From positions 1 to 7,590 of the forward strand of contig DAOUWH010000066.1 in assembly GCA_030667205.1 (NCBI GenBank): a stretch of DNA of 7,590 bases, read 5' to 3'. The position numbers were made by a program, and so were the translations under genes. The stretch comes from Nitrospirota bacterium (lineage in GTDB: Bacteria > Nitrospirota > Thermodesulfovibrionia > Thermodesulfovibrionales > JdFR-86). Each line of letters starts with the position of its first letter. The first letter of the stretch is position 1. Below the pieces are notes generated by a model, which was not told the DNA's origin, did no database searches, and was given only the letters and a program-made list of their open reading frames with translations. Below are positions 5,325 to 7,590 of the stretch, piece after piece.

Positions 5325-6270
5325 CCCGCCTCCTTAAGAGATACAGGAAGTACGGCGCGCCAAGAAGCGCCGTGACCATTCCGGCCGGAAGCTCGGTGGG
5401 GCTCATCACCGTCCTCCCGATGAGGTCGGCCACCACCAGAAGCGCCCCGCCGCCCAGTGCGGAGGCGGGCAGGAGTATGCGGTTGTCAGTGCCTACGAAA
5501 AAACGCATGATGTGGGGCATCAAAAGCCCAATGAAGCCTATCATGCCGCCGAGCGCAACGCTGGCGGCGGTCATAAGCCCCACGGATACGAACAGTAGCG
5601 CGGTCTCCTTCCTCGGGGAAAACCCGAGGCTGTGCGAGAGGTCGTCTCCGAGCATGAGCGTGTTTAAGGCCTTTGCCCTCCTCTGGGCAATGGCAAGGCC
5701 AAGGCCTATCAGGAGCGCGCCGTAGGGGATAAGCTTCCAGTCCGACATCCCGAGGTCTCCGAATATCCAGAGTATCGCGCGCCGGAGGCCCTCGTTGGAA
5801 GAGACGCTTAAAAAGAGCATCAGTACCGCAGAGAGCATAAAGCCCACCCCTATTCCCGCAAGCAGAAGCCTCTCGGGCCATATCCCCCCGCGCCTCCACC
5901 CCATAAGCCCCACGAGCAGGCCCGTGCCGATTGCGCCGGCAAAGGCAAGGAGCGGGACGGTCAGCGCGCCGAAGAAAGAAACTCCCAGCACTATGCCCGC
6001 CGCGGCCCCCAGGGCCGCCCCGCTTGAGAGGCCGAGTATGTAAGGGTCGGCAAGAGGGTTTCTGAGCACTCCCTGAAGCACCGCCCCCGAGGCGCCCAGC
6101 CCCCCGCCCATCAGCGCGGCCACAACAAGCCTCGGAAGCCTTACGAACAGGAGTATCTCCCTGTCCAGGCCGCTCATGGCAAAGGGGTTTATGGGCCTCG
6201 GCCCAGCAAGAAGCGCAAAGCCGAATATGCCCGCCACCGCAGTAATCAATATGAACACTCTCGTTTTCAT
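5311..6270 (-). CDS. btuC: FecCD-family ABC permease, cobalamin import (BtuC)
   Basis: This 319-residue polytopic inner-membrane permease is close to the usual BtuC length. Family landmarks are a first helix at about 4-22, RLPR (44-47), and the block from GAVLQGVLRNPLADP into ILGLSSGAALGA (62-89). Near the end are GLLMPHIMR (248-256), the cytoplasmic coupling region that contacts the ATPase, and ELPAGMVTALLGAPYFLYLL (293-312). About ten hydrophobic segments are expected. The start codon overlaps the btuF stop as ATGA, with GAGG seven bases upstream inside btuF, so the genes are translationally coupled. Siderophore or haem permeases share this fold; context gives the B12 assignment. Confidence 0.9.
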   Translation of the reverse strand: MKTRVFILITAVAGIFGFALLAGPRPINPFAMSGLDREILLFVRLPRLVVAALMGGGLGASGAVLQGVLRNPLADPYILGLSSGAALGAAAGIVLGVSFFGALTVPLLAFAGAIGTGLLVGLMGWRRGGIWPERLLLAGIGVGFMLSAVLMLFLSVSSNEGLRRAILWIFGDLGMSDWKLIPYGALLIGLGLAIAQRRAKALNTLMLGDDLSHSLGFSPRKETALLFVSVGLMTAASVALGGMIGFIGLLMPHIMRFFVGTDNRILLPASALGGGALLVVADLIGRTVMSPTELPAGMVTALLGAPYFLYLLRRRDVIG

Positions 6271-7091
6271 TTACATGCCTCATCTAAAACATCCGCCATC
6301 TCCTCGATGCCGTCCACCACGCGGGGCCCGAGCCTGAAGAGGCCGTCGCCCATATAGTAGACCCTGCCCTCCCTGACGGCAGAGGTATTTTTCAGCCTGT
6401 CAAGCAGCCCCACGGAGACCTTCTTCATGTCCTCCTGGCCCATTCCCCCGATAAGTATCGCGTCCGGGGCCTGCCTTAAAACCTCCTCCAGGGAATACTT
6501 GGGGTAGTTGAGCCTGGCCCCGGCGGCTATGTTTTCATGCCCCAAAAGCTCAATAGCATCGTCCACCGCCGTGCCAGGCCCCGCCACTACAAGCGGCTCG
6601 GGCCAGACGATGAACAGCACCCTGAGTGGGGCAACTGTCTTCTTATCTCTAAATCCATTAAGGGTCCTCTGCAGCTCACCGGCGAATTCATCGGCCCTTT
6701 CTTTCACACCAAGCGCCGCGCCGACGTCCCTTATCGCGTCCGGCAGTTCGCTGATGCGCCTTGCCGTAAAGACATAGTGCTTAATCTGCAGAGTCTCGAG
6801 GCGGGCTTGAAACTCCTTGGGGTTTCCGTCGGTGGTCATCACCACTATGTCGGGCTCAAGCGAGACCACCGCCTCGAGCGAGGGGTTGGACATCCCGCCT
6901 ATCTTCGGCTTTTCCCTTGCCTCTGGGGGATAGTCGCAGAACGTCGTAACGCCTACGATATTGTCACCAAGGTCCAAGGCATAGAGGATCTCGGTTATCT
7001 GCGGCGCAAGCGATACGATGCGCTTGGGGGGGTCGGCCATGGCGGGCACCGAAATAAAAAGCATAAGCACCATCAAAAAAACTCTGAGCAT
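6267..7091 (-). CDS. btuF: Periplasmic cobalamin-binding protein (BtuF)
   Basis: This 274-residue class III solute-binding protein should capture corrinoid in the periplasm and deliver it to BtuCD. A Sec signal peptide covers 1-19 (cleavage after AMA). There is no lipobox cysteine, so the mature protein is probably soluble. The mature protein starts with PPKRIVSLAPQITEILYALDLGDNIVGVT, typical of the BtuF/FepB fold. Then come KPKIGGMSNPSLEAVVSLEPDIVV in the first lobe, a long linking helix at about 125-150, and a second lobe with VLFIVWPEPLVVAGPGT and LRQAPDAILIG. The start overlaps the cobC-like stop by one base (TAATG), with a G-rich stretch five bases upstream. A siderophore-binding homologue is the main alternative; the riboswitch-linked locus favours cobalamin. 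Confidence 0.88.
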   Translation of the reverse strand: MLRVFLMVLMLFISVPAMADPPKRIVSLAPQITEILYALDLGDNIVGVTTFCDYPPEAREKPKIGGMSNPSLEAVVSLEPDIVVMTTDGNPKEFQARLETLQIKHYVFTARRISELPDAIRDVGAALGVKERADEFAGELQRTLNGFRDKKTVAPLRVLFIVWPEPLVVAGPGTAVDDAIELLGHENIAAGARLNYPKYSLEEVLRQAPDAILIGGMGQEDMKKVSVGLLDRLKNTSAVREGRVYYMGDGLFRLGPRVVDGIEEMADVLDEACK

Positions 7092-7590
7092 TAAAACCCC
7101 CGCCAGTTAAGGAGTTTTACCACAGGGTAGCCGTCGTAAAATTCTATTATGCTCACGGCGGCGTGGTCCTGTTCTATCCTGAAGATATGCTCAAGCGGCA
7201 CGCCGAGGAACCGGCACAGTATCACCCTGTTTATGCCCCCGTGGGCCACAACCGCGATTGTCTGTCCGTCGTGGTTGTCTAAAATCCCATCCAATGCGCC
7301 ATTTACCCTTTCACTCACCTCTAAAGTGCTTTCGCCTTCCTTGGGTCGGTGCTTAAGCGGGTCTTGCGCCCAGGCCTTAAACTCTCCGGGCCAGCGCTCC
7401 TCTATCTCCTCGAAAGTAAGGCCCTCCCAGAGCCCGAAGTGCCTTTCATGCAATTTTTCAACCACAATTGGATTCAAATCGAGATTAGCGGTGATTATCT
7501 CGGCGCTCTTCAAAGCTCTTTTAAGCCCCGAGCAGTAGACCGTATCCAGTTGCTTTCCCGATTTTTCAAGGGTCGAGCTAATGAATTTAG
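7091..7590 (-). CDS. cobC: Histidine phosphatase, probable alpha-ribazole phosphatase CobC (N-terminus outside window)
   Basis: The reading frame is open to the right edge, giving 165 residues of what should be a protein of about 200. Visible phosphoglycerate-mutase-superfamily features are LDTVYCSGLKRALKSAEII, the acidic block LHERHFGLWEGLTFEEIE, EGESTLEVSERV, and the second catalytic histidine in VAVVAHGGINR-like form (AVVAHGGINRVIL). The first RHG box with the phosphohistidine lies beyond the window. CobC-type enzymes remove phosphate from alpha-ribazole phosphate or adenosylcobalamin phosphate in the nucleotide-loop steps of B12 synthesis and salvage. The family is broad, so the specific name depends on the B12 transport genes that follow directly. 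An in-frame TTG at 7513 is not the start, because conserved family sequence continues upstream of it. Confidence 0.78.
   Translation of the reverse strand, partial: KFISSTLEKSGKQLDTVYCSGLKRALKSAEIITANLDLNPIVVEKLHERHFGLWEGLTFEEIEERWPGEFKAWAQDPLKHRPKEGESTLEVSERVNGALDGILDNHDGQTIAVVAHGGINRVILCRFLGVPLEHIFRIEQDHAAVSIIEFYDGYPVVKLLNWRGF

Noticed and set aside
5486..6283. Second minus-strand open frame overlapping btuC
   Set aside because: It is an alternate frame within btuC, rich in Arg/Gly/Ala/Cys, as expected from out-of-frame reading of GC-rich DNA. BtuC itself is unambiguous.
7511..7513. TTG at 7513 as start of the phosphatase gene
   Set aside because: The frame continues open to the right edge and encodes conserved superfamily sequence (LDTVYCSGLKRA) upstream of this codon.

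Overview
This window comes from a GC-rich Gram-negative bacterium. Evidence for an outer membrane is a TonB-dependent receptor, a TonB protein and a periplasmic binding protein with a signal peptide. Frequent AGG (Arg) and ATA (Ile) codons suggest an environmental lineage such as Nitrospirota or Desulfobacterota rather than an enterobacterium. That placement is a guess from codon impression, not a measurement.

Almost the whole minus strand, read from right to left, is one vitamin B12 (cobalamin/corrinoid) acquisition locus. The order is a histidine-phosphatase gene resembling cobC (cut by the right edge), btuF (periplasmic binding protein), btuC (permease), btuD (ATPase), a Dph6/COG2102-like ATP-pyrophosphatase, a cobalamin riboswitch, btuB (outer-membrane receptor) and tonB. 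The first four genes are tightly coupled: 1-nt overlap cobC/btuF, 4-nt btuF/btuC and 14-nt btuC/btuD. The Dph6-like gene follows after 66 nt. BtuB would carry corrinoids across the outer membrane using energy delivered by TonB, BtuF would bind them in the periplasm and BtuCD would import them. CobC would remove a phosphate during lower-ligand (nucleotide loop) assembly. The Dph6-like enzyme has no established role in B12 metabolism.

The riboswitch is the regulatory centre. Its P1 helix starts on the base right after the stop codon of the Dph6-like gene, so it lies inside what looks like one polycistronic unit. Downstream is a hairpin that could mask the btuB Shine-Dalgarno, with a loop complementary to the L5 loop of the aptamer. 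This points to translational control of btuB, and possibly of tonB.

The left 1 kb is on the plus strand. It holds the last residues of a probable MarC-family membrane protein and then a complete alpha/beta-hydrolase (lipase/esterase-like) gene. That gene converges on tonB, and the two share a 4-base TTAA that supplies both stop codons. No tRNA, rRNA, CRISPR array, insertion sequence or phage gene is visible. No gene-free stretch exceeds 300 bases; the longest, 167 bases between btuB and the Dph6-like gene, is filled by the riboswitch.
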